From Limnanthes douglasii subsp. nivea (taxonomy: Eukaryota; Streptophyta; Magnoliopsida; Brassicales; Limnanthaceae): a stretch of DNA of 64,000 bases. Position 1 is the first letter of the stretch, and the number at the start of each line of letters is the position of its first letter. The stretch covers positions 216,905,530 to 216,969,529 of the forward strand of contig JAUPFV010000001.1 in assembly GCA_036936605.1 (NCBI GenBank), written 5' to 3'. The notes below the pieces were generated by a model that was given only the letters and a program-made list of their open reading frames with translations, ran no database searches and had not been told where the DNA came from. Positions 1-11,125 of this stretch are shown one piece after another. The translations under genes were made by a program, and so were the position numbers.

Positions 1-573
1 TAGATGCAAATTTCTTTTTATTTGCTAGATGCGAAAAATGTTCTAATTTAAGAGGGTAGATATGAAACCAAATATATTTTGTTTAAAAAAATTAAAAACA
101 TCATTAGTGATACTAGTTTCGTTCTTCTTAAAAAACCAGCAGCGCATTTCAATATCTGAAACCAAAAACAATTTTTTCCTCATACACAAGGAAGTGTAGG
201 ACAAAGCAAAATCAGTATTTGTTCACCTCAACATCTAAAACTAAAAGCAAAATCTAGGCACCACAAGAACAAAATCAATTTTTCTAGTATTTTATATGTT
301 TAGATGCGCTTCATAATCTAAATTGTTTTTTTCTTCCATTATTTTGCAATCATTACAATTTTTTTATTTGATGATTAAAAAAACAAAAACATGATTATAT
401 TAATTTTCTTACTACTTTTCCATTGATAACGCAATTCGTTCGATTTAAATTAATAAAAGAAAACTGATGAAATGAAATAAATACAAAATATACATTGTTT
501 ATTAGAAGACAACATATTAATATACCCTTTACTATTGGTTCTTTTAATTAATTCATAGTTTGATTGTGATTAT
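1..573. repeat. Partial copy of the 2.5-kb AT-rich tandem repeat
   Basis: The sequence matches about 13076-13646 almost base for base: the TAGATGCAAATTTC opening, the AACATCATTAGTGATACTAG block, and the end at TTTGATTGTGATTAT. It is the tail of one repeat unit. The next unit starts at 11126, so the 10.5-kb Tat element between them split a continuous array. No coding potential is seen. Confidence 0.9.
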
Positions 574-981
574 TGATGAGTCCGAATTCTGCATGCTCCC
601 CGGACAAGGACAGATCAGTCCAAGCTCTCCGGACCGGACAGATCACTTCGAACACTTAGCCCAAATGACTGTTCGAACTATGACAAAAGTACTAAAAAAC
701 CTAAACACTACTTGACTAAGCTACTTGCTCTCCTACTTAGAGCTCATGGGTCTTTGAACATGACCCGGGTCCATTTAACATGACCCGAAAGCCCATAAGG
801 GCCCAAACATGAGGGTATAAATACCCAACCACCTGCATTAAGTGTGGGTAATGAGAATTAACTGCTACCAGCCAGCTTAATTATCTCTCTACTCTCTACA
901 CTAAATATATAACACCCACATACTACTATAAAACATCAAACAAATTACGAGCCTAGCCTCAAGCAATAATTATCCTCACCA
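574..981 (+). repeat. 5' LTR of Tat element 1
   Basis: This 408-bp repeat begins TGATGAGTCC and ends CTCACCA, directly before the primer binding site. It is the partner of 10718-11125. The U3 part has repeated CCGGAC and TTCGAAC motifs. The central block around 745-835 is shared with the LTRs of elements 2 and 3, which places all of them in one family. Confidence 0.95.
816..823 (+). promoter_or_regulatory. TATA box of the LTR promoter
   Basis: TATAAATA lies in the middle of the 5' LTR, inside a block conserved between the LTRs of elements 1, 2 and 3. The position suits the U3/R boundary. Transcription would start some 30 bp downstream (inference). Confidence 0.65.
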
Positions 982-983
982 AA

Positions 984-1001
984 TTGGCGACCACAGTGGG
1001 A
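984..1001 (+). other. Primer binding site of Tat element 1
   Basis: The stretch TTGGCGACCACAGTGGGA lies 2 bp after the LTR. The same sequence follows the LTRs at 49842 and 60391. It resembles the TTGGCGCC...TGTGGG primer sites of Tat elements. I cannot name the tRNA with certainty. Confidence 0.7.
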
Positions 1002-1053
1002 GCAGAAGGTGCCTAAATCAAACATTCAAAACCAGCTAAGAAAGTCTGTCCGA

Positions 1054-3396
1054 ATGAATCCGGACAATCGAGAAGCACCACCAGCTCTGCTCGAAGTGGT
1101 GGGAGAGAACGATGAGTACACTATCGAAGAGCGTGATAGGCTAAATGGTGAAATAGAAGCTCTGAGGGCCGAAAAGGCTAAGATGGGCATGAAAGAAAAG
1201 TCCAAAGCATCAATTTCTCATCACACCGACAACCCCAGAGAGCATGAGTCTTCAAAGACTCATGTGAGCACCAAAAAGACTCATGCCATCTCCAAAAAGT
1301 CTCACCGGTCTAAGCCAGTGGAGAGTTCTGACTCAAGTTCATAATCTTCTGATAGCTCTTCGGACAGTGAAGGAGTTGAAAAATCTTTATCCTCTAGCAG
1401 CAATGAGGGTCGAACTAGGAAGAAGCAAAAGCAGGTCAAAAAATATTCAAGAAAAAGGGATAGACATGGAAAGATGAATAGGCATATTGGAAAAGGATCA
1501 TCTCATAGCCGGAGGCATGTGGACCGGATGCTGATGGATCCTTTTGCTTTTCACGATGAACCAGGTATCTTTGCAACTCCCAATGAGGATACTGTGTTCA
1601 GTCGTGGAAGAAATTGGAGGCAATCTCCATTATCTTCTAAAATTCTGTCCGGGAGCCTCCCTAAGAGGTTTGACAGCACCAAAATAGAAAAGTACGATGG
1701 CAGTACTGATCCGGACAACCATTTGGAACAATTTAAAAACTTCATGATGAACTTTGACGACGATGATAAACTACTTTGTAGGGCATTCTCCCAATCATTT
1801 ACGGGGAGTGCTCTAAAATGGTACAACATTTTGCCTCAGGGTTGTATCAAAGATTTCGATACTTTTTGGGTAGCCTTTCGAAGGCAGTTTGTAGGGAGTA
1901 AAGAGCTAAAGGGAAATGGAGACACAATAATCCATTGTGCCCAGGAACCAAATGAGTACTTGAAAGAATATATAAGCCGTTTTGTGAATACCAAGAATGG
2001 GTTGGCTGATTGCTTCGAACAGGTAGCAATAGCATCCCTAAGACAGGGTTTGAACCCAGGCAATCTAGCTGATTCAGTGACCAGAAAGAAGGCCATGACA
2101 TGGGAAGGGTTGCTGAATCAGGTTGGAAAACAAATAAATGTTGATGAAACGAAGAAAACCAGGGTGCACAGGCAGGTGAGGTCTACCCCGGTGGCACCAA
2201 ATCCCAATCAGAATCAGTCCGGGAACAAAGCAAGAGAGACCGGACAGGGGCATGGTAGGGCAAAAACTCAGTCTCAGCCAGCTGCTCCTGCTCAGAGTCA
2301 GCAATCCAGAAACAAGAGAGGGCCATGGGTCCAACCAGAGTGGTTCGCAGAATTAAAAGAAAGTGTGGCCACCATTTTTGATAAAACAAAGGATGAGGTG
2401 CATTATCGGAGACCAGCCACATTGCAGTCTCCCAGGGAACATCACAATAACTCTTTTTGCCAATATCACAATGATATTGGTCATACCACTGATGACTGCA
2501 TAGCATTGAAACAAGAAGTTCAGAACTTGATTGAGAGGGGAAAACTGGGAGCTTACGTCAAAAGAAGAGGAGGTAACAGGCCAGACAACACTCACCGGGT
2601 TGGTCCAAGTAATGCTGCTCCGGAGGGAGCCATGGTTATAATTGAGAGGTTTGATGTGGAATCTGAGTACTTGGATCCTGATCCAACTCGAAACATAGTG
2701 GGTACAATTGAGGAATGTTCTAGGTCGGTCTCCAGACTCATTGAGTTTTTTGAGTGACTTACAATTTGTGGAGGGGACACTATGACAGCTCCTACTGCTT
2801 CTTCGAGGAAGAGGCACGTTCATACTTTAGCCTCCCAGCTAGAAGGAGGCATGACTTCCTATTAGTCACAAAATTCATTCCCCTTCATTGTTTTTGATGA
2901 AGATGATTTAAGAAATATTGCTGGCCCTCATGAGGATGCTGTTGTCATAGGAGCATCTATTGGGGACAACGACATAAGACGAATTCTGGTGGATACTGGA
3001 AGCTCAGCCAATATCCTTTTCCTAACCACATACAAGAAAATGAAAAATCCAGCTGTAATTTAGAGTTCGGACAGATCAATTGTGGGCTTTACAGGCAGCT
3101 CAGCACATGTGATCGGAGAGTTCGAAGAGGAAGTTCTATTGGGCAAGGGCCCTTTCAAGAAAATGGTCAGAATACTCTTTATTGTGGTGGATTGTCCCAC
3201 TTGCTATAATGCTATTCTAGGGAGGTCTTGGCTCTCTAGGATGCATACAGTTGCTTCGACAGTCCACCAGTGCTTGAAATATGCTGTTCAAGGACAGGTT
3301 GGAGTCGTCCGGAGCAGTCAAAAGATTGCAAGAGAATGTTATGCTACTGCTCTGGCACCCCGGACGCTGGGGGCAGTTCGCATCAACGAGCAATAG
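1054..3396 (+). pseudogene. gag-pro: gag-protease region of Tat element 1
   Basis: One reading frame runs from the ATG at 1054 to the TAG at 3394-3396. Stops interrupt it at 1342 (Ser-rich stretch), 2755, about 2863 and 3061. In order it shows a short coiled coil, a Ser/Lys-rich linker, the retrotransposon gag core (ALKWYN and FRRQFVGSKELKG), a CX2HX4HX4C zinc knuckle near 2458-2500, and a retroviral-type aspartic protease with LVDTGSS near 2990. The first possible start is a GTG at 1009. I prefer the ATG at 1054 because element 3 has its ATG at the same place. The product would build the particle and cut the polyprotein. The last TAG is shared with element 3; the others are not. Confidence 0.85.
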
Positions 3397-3466
3397 CAGT
3401 TTGAGGGGCTTTCTAGGGGTGAGGGTGAAATTGATGACCCCAGAGAGACCCCTGGAGTGTTGATAC

Positions 3467-3795
3467 TGATGAGTCAATAGTTGTTTAGAGAATATATTTA
3501 GGATCTTTGTGCTAGATGTGACTAGAGAGAGAAAGTGTAGAGAGATAAAGGAAGATTCATAGAAATAATATTCAATGCCTTTTTTAGGCAAGTGGGTCAC
3601 CCTTTTATACTAAAATAAGGAGGACCCATTTAAGCTCTTAGTGGGCCGTTCGTTACACAACAACGAGGCCCCTCTACTATTTTTATCTTTGCATATTGGT
3701 CCTCGAAGGACCCTGAATATTCTATTAACGACGCCAAATATTATTTATTGTGTTTTTGCCCCTATAACTTAGATCGGCGAATTCCGCCCTCATCA
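3467..3795 (-). mobile_element. Solo LTR inserted between protease and RT of element 1
   Basis: This 329-bp block is absent from element 3. It starts TGATGAGTC and ends CCTCATCA, so its 7-bp ends are inverted repeats. It is flanked by a GATAC target duplication (3462-3466 and 3796-3800). The reverse strand has TATAAAAGG (3601-3609), which suggests reverse orientation. No second LTR or internal sequence is present. It could be a solo LTR or a very small non-autonomous LTR element. Confidence 0.85.
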
Positions 3796-3800
3796 GATAC

Positions 3801-5599
3801 CGGTCGAAGAGGTGAAGACACACTGTTTGGAAGAAGGAATAAGTGTTAAGATAGGCTCCAAAATGCCACCCGATCTGAAAAATGAAATGTTTGAAGAATC
3901 GTGAGCACGTTTTTGCTTGGTGCAATGCTGATGTCATTGTGCAAGAGGTTGACAGGCTCACAAAGATGGGGCACATCAAAGAGTCTCAATATCCTTTGTG
4001 GACTGCCAATCCGGTTCTGGTAAAGAAGAAAAATGGCAAGTGGCGCATGTGCATTGACTTCACAGATCTCAATAGAGCTTGCCCAAAAGATTTGTATCCG
4101 GTCCCCCGGATTGATCAATTGGTAGACTCCACCTCTGGGAACAAACTGCTTTCCTTTATGGATGCCTTCTCCGGATACAATCAGATTCAAGTGGATCTGA
4201 AGGATCAAGAGCATACCACATTTGTCACTGACAGAGGTCTCTATTGCTATAAGATTGGAAGAAATATGGAAGTATACATCGATGACATGATGGTGTAGAG
4301 TGTGGACGAGCAGTTGCACTTGTCTGATCTCCAAGAAACTTTTTCCAACTTGGTAAAAGTAAATTTAAAGTTAAACCCAGAAAAATGTGTGTTCGGAGTA
4401 CAGTCCGAAAAGTTTCTAGGCTATATTATAAGTGAGCATGGGATACAGCCCGATCCGGACCAGCTCAATGCTCTATTCCAGATGGAGCCACCTAGAAATA
4501 TTAAAGAAGTATAGCGGTTAACGGGGAGATTAGCTGCCTTAAACAGATTTATCTCGAGGTCTTCAGACAGGTGTGCCCATTTCTTTCAAAACTTGAAGGG
4601 TGCAAAAGGATTCGATTGGACCCCACAGTGTGATGAAGCTTTCAATGAGATAAAGAAGCACATGTCCTCCCCCAAAACTTTATTTAAACCAGTTGATGGG
4701 GAGACACTCTTCGTATATTTGGCAGTTTCAAGTTGTGCCATCAGTGCTGTATTGGTAAGGGAGGTCGATGGTCATCCCCATCCAATGTACTACATCAGCA
4801 AAAGTTTAGTAGATGCAGAAAGGCGTTACTTGAAACTCGAAAATTAGCATTAGCCCTGGTGATAGCTGCCAGGAAGATGAGGCCTTATTTCCAAGCTCAT
4901 CCCATCATCGTCCGGACTTCTTTTCCCCTAAAGAATGTCCTCCAAAAGGCAGACATTTCAAGCAGGATGACTAAGTGGTCAGTAGAGTTGGGGGACTTCG
5001 ACATAGACTTTGCTCCTCGAACAGCAGTCAAGGCCCAAGCTGTGGCTGACTTCTTGGTTGAATTCCACTCCGACAGGGATTCGGAGCAAACTACTGATAT
5101 AAAAGATAAAAAGGTATGGGTCGTCCGAACAGATGGTAGATCTAGCACTATGGGGTGTGGTGCAGGGGTGTGTTTAACTTCCCCATATGGAGACAAAATG
5201 TACCATGCTATTTGTTTTGCTTTCAGAGCATCTAACAATGAGTCCGAATACGAAGCAGCTATAGATGGTTTAAAGTTAGCCTACATTTGTGGGGCTAAGA
5301 GGGTCAGGCTACGAAGTGACTCCCATCTTCTTATTCACCATGCTCAAGGCCAGTCTGAGGCTAAAAAGGAGCAGCTTGTGAAATATTTACTCCTCCTTAA
5401 AAATGAAGCACTCAAGTTTAAAGGTGTTGTGTATGAGCACATACCCCGGGCAGAAAATGAGCTAGCAGACTCGTTAGCAACCATAGTATATACGGAGTCA
5501 TATCCATGGATCCATGTGCTGGAAAACCCCTCCATTCAACTTAGTATGGGTAAAGAAGAGGAAATTTTTGAAATACAAGTGAAACAACCTCAAGACTGA
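3801..5599 (+). pseudogene. pol: RT, RNase H and second RNase H of Tat element 1
   Basis: Reverse transcriptase motifs are visible: WRMCIDFTDLNRACPKD (about 4040-4090), FMDAFSGYNQI (about 4160) and the catalytic YIDDMMV (about 4275). RNase H follows with YYISKSLVDAERRYLKLE, then the second, archaeal-type RNase H with FRASNNESEYEAAIDGL, SDSHLL and HIPRAENELADSLA (about 5220-5490). Compared with element 3, two in-frame deletions removed 105 bp near 3927 (between GCTGATGT repeats) and 72 bp near 4253. The second took the conserved MPFGLKNAGATYQ region. Stops at about 4296 and 4512 and a frameshift near 4845 also break it. Replication in trans aside, this copy cannot make RT. Confidence 0.9.
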
Positions 5600-5745
5600 A
5601 GGTTTCCTCTCCTGCAATACCTCTCCGTTGGTATCGTGCCTCCGGATAAGTCATTAGCCAGAACATTGAAACACAAGGCTCGTGGTTTCATCATATTGAG
5701 AGACATGTTGTATAAAAATCTTACAGTAAACCTCTCCTGCGCTGT

Positions 5746-6831
5746 TTGGGGGATGAAGAGTCTCAAATAGTCCTCTTCGAATTGCATGATGGTGAGGGAT
5801 CAGCCCATTGTGGATTCAGGGCTTTAACAAGAAGAGTTTTACTGCCCGGTTACTATTGGCCATCTATCATGAAAGATGCTAAGGAATTGGTGAGAAGGTG
5901 TGACCCATGCCAGAGGTACAACAATGAAATTCATGTCCCAGCCATTCCTTTAGAGTCAATTTCTGAGCCTATTCCTTTTGCTCGATGGGGGTTGGATTTA
6001 GTAGGGCCTCTCCCTGTGGCGTCCGGAGGACGCAAAACTATAATTGTTGCCATAGACTACTTTTCAAAGTGGATTGAAGCAGCCCCTCTAGCAAGAACAA
6101 CATCAAAAGCTGTTATAAAATTCATTATATCCAATATCTGTTGCAGATTTGGTGTCCCACGAAAGATAACAACAGACAATGGGCCACAGTTTGATAACAG
6201 GGAAATGGAGAGCTTCTGTGCCTCAAGGGGTATACAACATTGTTTCTCTTCACATTTCCACCCACAAGCAAATGGGCAAGTTGAAGTGGCTAATAGAACT
6301 CTCCTGTCCGGTTTAAAGAAGAATTTGGAAGGGGCTGCTCGGAAATGGCCTAGTTATTTACAAGAGGTCTCGTGGGCCTATCGGACAACACCTGGGGCTG
6401 CAACACAAGAGTCGCCCTTTGCTTTGGTCTATGGTATGGATGCAGTAGCTCTCATAGAAGCAACTCTCCCGTCATTTCGTGTTCACAACTTCTCCGAACA
6501 TGCTAACGAGGTGGCAATCAGAGGTCAACTTGATTTAATAGAAGAAAGACGAGTTAAAGCTCACCTTAGAGTTGCACACTATCAGGGCTTGATGAGAAGC
6601 AGGTTTGCTTCCAAAGTTAACAGAAGAGATTTCCAACCAGGGGACAAAGTATTGAGGAAAGTCTTCTTACACACTAAAGAAAAGCTGTTCAGAAAGCTGG
6701 CCCCAACTTGGGAAGGTCCGTATATGGTTGTTGAAAGAATTAAACCTGGAACATATTGGTTGGAGGACAAAGATGGAAGAGTTTTGACTCATCCTTGGAA
6801 TATCGAGCATCTCCGGATGTACTTGGAGTAG
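5746..6831 (+). pseudogene. pol (integrase): Integrase region of Tat element 1, largely intact
   Basis: About 361 residues read open to the stop at 6829. Visible are the HHCC zinc finger (H..H near 5785-5815, CDPCQR near 5905), the first catalytic Asp in GLDLVGPLP, the second in TDNGPQFDN, and the Glu in NGQVEVANRTL. The C-terminal part ends THPWNIEHLRMYLE, just before the convergent non-coding stretch. Integrase would insert the cDNA into the chromosome. It is normally released from the pol polyprotein, and the ORF upstream is broken by a frameshift, so it is not made as such. The TATGGTATGGATGCAGTAG site near 6430 matches the junction sequence in element 3. Confidence 0.9.
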
Positions 6832-7315
6832 CATTTGTAAAATATTTACTTGTTTAAACATCCATGTAAATATTTGGGGGCATACTCTTTCCTCCATGGT
6901 GGCACGGGGAGGTTTTAATGAGGTGTCCGGGCTTTTGAATAAAATTTGATGCCTTCTTAAAAAATTTCCAAGTGTTTTAAGTTTTGTCATTTGTCACACT
7001 ATCCGGATTGAAATAACTAAGGGCTATTTAAACTCTAGCCGGAGAACTTAAACACTCTCACTATGAAATAACTAAAGGCTATTTAAACTCTAGCCAACAA
7101 AATTGGAACAGACTATGAAAGAAGATGAGAATTGCATGAAACAAAGATATTCATTAAAATAACTTAAAGTGCTTTGGCCTTCCAATGACTTTTCAAATTG
7201 TCAAAAACAGAACAGAAAACCTATCCGGTCAGTTGCCGGACACGATTACAAAAAAGAATGCCTTGGCCTTCCAAGGACTTTAGTTTGGATAACTAAGTAA
7301 AAACTGAATCATGAA
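6832..7315. other. Convergent 3' region between integrase and the antisense gene
   Basis: There is no ORF here. It lies between two genes that run toward each other. Two copies of a CCTTGGCCTTCCAAGG-type hairpin stand at about 7173-7193 (imperfect) and 7261-7281 (perfect 6-bp arms). Elements 2 and 3 keep both copies at the same place, which suggests a transcript-end function (inference). Confidence 0.6.
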
Positions 7316-10274
7316 TTAAGGCTGAGCCTTACAAGATGGCTCACCTTTATCTGTCTTTTCTTTCCCTTTGAAATCACTCTTCTCTTCGCCAGGTTTCTCC
7401 CCGGTGTGTTCTTCGTCCTCTGAGGAATCACTAGAGTAGCCATACCTGTCGCCTTCAGCCATCGTATGATACGGGAGGTCTTCAAGCTCAACATGAAGCC
7501 ATAAATCCCCTAGGTTCTTCTTCGGAAACTTCTCATAGAAGAGTAGGACCATGTCAGACTTCACCTTGGCATACATCTCCTCCTTAGTGTCGATCACATT
7601 ATTGGCATAAGCATCGATCTTGGCTTGAATCTTGGCCTCCTGCTCCTTTAGCAAAGTCACTTTCTCCTCTGCAGCCTTAGACATTGTATTCTCAAGAGCG
7701 ATTTTATCATTGGTCAGGTTGGTGATGATTTGATCCTTAGCTTTGGATTCTCCCTTTGAGGTGGTAAGGTCTTTCTCCAGACCGAACAGCTTCTCCTGGA
7801 GCTCTCTAATGGTGTCCTCTAAAGTGGAGACTTTTGTGGTGCTTGCCTCTTGCTTTCTCTTCAACTCCTCGGTTTCCTCCTTTAAAATGTCAGCATTGGA
7901 AGTGGCAGTGCGAAGGTCATCGGTCAGCCTCTCTTTGTCAGACTTGAGATCTTTGATGATATCGGCCTGGTTTCGGACTTGTTTCTCCAATACAAGTACA
8001 GGCTGAACGTTGCTTAACAAAGAGTGGGCTATGGGATCCCTTTCACTAGAAACGATAAAAGTCTTACCATTAAAAGTGACCGTGTTGGAGGTGCTTGGAG
8101 GAAGGTAAGGCCCGACAAAGTCATCTCTGGGAAGATTGAGGAAGTATTCACCAAGCTCACCAAGACCGGTGATGTCTACTCCATCAATATTGATACCTCC
8201 CCCCTCAACCTCATCGGTATGAAAGTCACCCGGAATCTCCTCGGCATACGTTGGGTCAGTTGGATCAGCTTGGAGAGAAGGCTCCGGAGCCCGGAGAGAA
8301 AGCTCGTCTCCCTTAGAAGTCTTTTTCTTCTTGACCTCCCGGTCTGTGCTTTCGCTTCCCTGTTTACGATTTCTCTTGGAAGCCCTTGGAGGTTTTGGAA
8401 GGTTCGCTTCTTGCTTTTCAGTCTCTTACTCCACCACTTCTAAGAGAGCAGCATCGATTTGGCTCTGCGCTGGCCCCTCCGGGTCTATTGGAGCATCCTT
8501 CTCTGCATCAGTAGGGTTAGCACCACCCACCACCTTCTTGCCCTTCTTCTTCTTGCCTTTCATTTTGCTCGGGGCTTTGGCCCGGCTTGGCAGGAAGAGT
8601 GTCCCATCTGGTTCATGGGTCCTCTTAAGCACAACATCCGGAGGAGGTTGAGTGGTGAGCTCCTCCCAAGTCAAGTCTCTCCGACCTGTGGTGTTCCACA
8701 AGTGAGACCTTGCCAAGTTGCCACTGGTAAAAGCAGCATGGAATCGGTTCCCCCACTTCTCCGTAGCCCAAGCATTGATCTTGGAGCCAGTAGCCTGCCC
8801 GGCTTTCTGATAGTCACTGAACTCCTTGGGAAGTACTGCCAAGGCAAAAGTGAGACCCATTAGTTCGAACTACTTTAAAAAAAAGAGAAACAAAAGAAGA
8901 AAGTGGAAGACTTACAATCACTCCTCCACCTGCTTCTAAGAAGACTTGGGTTCTCTCCAGACTTGATTTTTCTTCCATTCTCCCAAGCACCACTAACGAA
9001 TAGGAACTGGGTCCTCCAATTCCTCTCCACCTCCAACAAATCATCAACAGCCTTGAAGTCATCCTCCATATTGAAATGGTAAAAGGGGATGTTGGGGTTT
9101 CTGCACAGACTGGCCACAGCAGCAAACTCCTCCATTGGCAGAGGAATCCCGGAGAGCCTTGAGGCCATGATGCAGGCCATGAGGGTATACCAGGCGTTGG
9201 GGCTCAGCTGGCTCGGACAGAGTTTTATCAGATGGAAGTATCTGACAATCTCTGGGTCTAAAGGGAGTCTGAGTCCCCAGTTGAATAGCTCCGTGAACAT
9301 GACAACTTCGCTCAGTTTGTAGTCCATATGAGTCTCCGGGTGTATGGGGATCCTGATCTTCACATTCTCTGGTATTCCCCATTTTGTACGCATCCGGCCC
9401 AGCTCAGCTGTGTGGATGAACGCGTAGTTGATTTTCTGCAGGGCGAGGAGATAATTAACGCTGACCTTGTGAAAACAAGACCCCACTCTTCCCTCGAGGC
9501 TCTCCGGCAGATCTGGATGCCTCAAATACAATTTTTCTTTGCCTTTGTCCTTCTTGGAAACTATTGCACTACTAGTCTGACCGGAGGGATCAGACTCAAA
9601 TGGAGCCTCTTCAACAGAGTCCTCCATAACTTCCTCCATAATTGTGGAAGGGATTTCAGCAACGGTAGTGGGGGAGGGTTCAAACTTGACTCAGCCTTGT
9701 CTCCGGACTGCTGGGCCTCTGTGTTCTTTTGGCTTCTGGCCTCCGGTAGAGTATCCGGAGCAGGTGCTTCTCTTTGAAGACTTGGACTGGTGCCCTCCGG
9801 ACCGGACAGTCTATCCTTGGGGGCTCTAATAGGCACCTCTGACCCGGTGCTGCTGTCTTTTGCCCCCGACTTTGAGGGAGTGTTTTTAGACCCTTGGTCT
9901 CTAAATAACCGGCCTTTCCTCCTATCGACTAGCTTCTCAGGGGAGTGCTCCGTATCCGACCCCATAGCTATGAAGGGTGAGGGTTTTTTTAGGCTAGTAG
10001 CTGTTACTCCTGGCTCGACAGTAGGCTCCGATTCCTAAACTGAGGAACCAGAGATAATGGGGGAAAGGTTGGTTTGAAATAGTTTTCTAGGCTTAGTGCC
10101 TTTAGAAGAAGAAGAGCCTTGATCTGACTCTGTGGCAGAGGTGATTGGTCTATCGACAGGCGAAGTGGGTAACCCTGCCGCAATTCGTCTTTCTCTTTCG
10201 ACTTTTTGAGCCTTTTCTAACTCAGAAAGGTTGAGCCACCCGCCTTTGACCAGAGCGTTCCTCGCTGTAAACAT
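7316..10274 (-). pseudogene. Antisense gene of Tat element 1 (two exons)
   Basis: Exon 1 runs from the ATG at 10274 down to 8916 and exon 2 from 8835 to 7316. The intron 8836-8915 (80 bp) starts GTAAGT and ends CAG, and the frame is kept across it. The middle of exon 1 contains LPLDPEIVRYFHLIK...QLSPNAW, which resembles the 'putative gypsy type transposon' domain (Pfam PF04195). Exon 2 has a Lys-rich stretch and a long coiled coil, then an acidic tail. It has a stop near 10035, a frameshift near 9640 and a stop near 8426. The role of such extra ORFs in Tat elements is unknown. The gene lies opposite to gag-pol and has its own upstream motifs. Confidence 0.85.
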
Positions 10275-10540
10275 AAACTATCGAACAAAGTTTTTGCTTT
10301 AGAGAGAGAGCTTTGGGAAATTTTGCAGAGTAAATGTGAAAGAGATGGTAAAACAGTAGAAAGTGAGATTGTATTTAGAGTAAATCTGAAAAAAGAAGTT
10401 GATTCCTAGGAGAATTTGAAAAGATTGGTAATGATTAAAGACGGCGCTGATGTCATCAGCTTTGATTAAGAGGTTGCTTTTCGAAGAAGGTGGGTTCAAA
10501 TTCAAGGTGAAAAAACGGCTGAAGCAACCAATCAGAGAGC

Positions 10541-10550
10541 GACACGTGTC
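10541..10550 (-). promoter_or_regulatory. G-box upstream of the antisense gene, element 1
   Basis: GACACGTGTC, a perfect palindrome with a CACGTG core, lies 267 bp upstream of the antisense ATG. Elements 2 (22396-22405) and 3 (55816-55825) keep the identical ten bases at a similar distance. G-boxes bind plant bZIP and bHLH factors. The TATA position seen in the other copies has decayed here to CTCTAAAT. Confidence 0.6.
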
Positions 10551-10701
10551 CCACAAACTCTGGCAAAACCCGTTTTGAATTCGTGAAGCTTTATCAGTCC
10601 GGATAAACCCATAGCCCAAATTGACAGACCTGTCCGGATTAAAACTACCCCTGATGTCGGACTGTTTTTCAGGTTTTTGACAAGAGTATTTGCACAAACA
10701 C

Positions 10702-10717
10702 CTAAAAAACGGGCTCC
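10702..10717 (+). other. Polypurine tract of Tat element 1
   Basis: CTAAAAAACGGGCTCC abuts the 3' LTR. Element 3 has the form AAAAAAGGGGCTCC at the same position, so one G has mutated to C here. This is the plus-strand primer site of reverse transcription. Confidence 0.75.
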
Positions 10718-11125
10718 TGATGAGTCCAAATTCTGCATGCTCCCCGGACAAGGACAGATCGGTTCAAGCTCTCCGGACCGGACATATCACTTCGAACACT
10801 TAGCCCAAAGGACTGTTCGAACTATGACAAAAGTACTAAAAAACCTAAACACTACTTGACTAAGCTACTTGCTCTCCTACTTAGAGCTCATGGGTCTTTA
10901 AACATGACCCAGGTCCATTTAACATGACCCGAAAGCCCATAAGGGCCCAAACATGAGGGTATAAATACCCAACCACCTGCATTAAGTGTGGGTAATGATA
11001 ATTAACTGCTACCAGCCAGCTTAATTATCTCTCTACTCTCTACACTAAATATATAACACCCACATACTACTATAAAACATCAAACAAATTACGAGCATAC
11101 CCTCAAGCAATAATTATCCTCACCA
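10718..11125 (+). repeat. 3' LTR of Tat element 1
   Basis: This 408-bp copy of 574-981 starts TGATGAGTCC and ends CTCACCA. It is followed by the ATTAT duplication and then by the tandem-repeat sequence that continues from position 573. It carries its own TATAAATA at about 10960. Confidence 0.95.

Larger units (their letters stand above)
574..11125 (+). mobile_element. Tat element 1: full-length Ty3/gypsy LTR retrotransposon, degenerate
   Basis: Two 408-bp LTRs (574-981 and 10718-11125) start with TGATGAGTCC and end with CTCACCA. They are flanked by a 5-bp target duplication ATTAT (569-573 and 11126-11130). The order inside is PBS, gag-protease, RT-RNase H-second RNase H-integrase on the plus strand, an antisense two-exon gene, a polypurine tract and the 3' LTR. 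The second RNase H and the extra gene between integrase and LTR are known for the Tat lineage. The LTRs differ at about ten positions by eye. Gag has in-frame stops, RT has two in-frame deletions, and a foreign solo LTR sits between protease and RT. The copy is dead. Confidence 0.95.

Noticed and set aside
1009..1053. gag starting at the GTG of 1009
   Set aside because: GTG is an unlikely start here; the ATG at 1054 is matched by the ATG at 49915 and 60464.
7743..9829. Several plus-strand frames of 60-150 codons in element 1
   Set aside because: Shadows of the antisense gene on the other strand.
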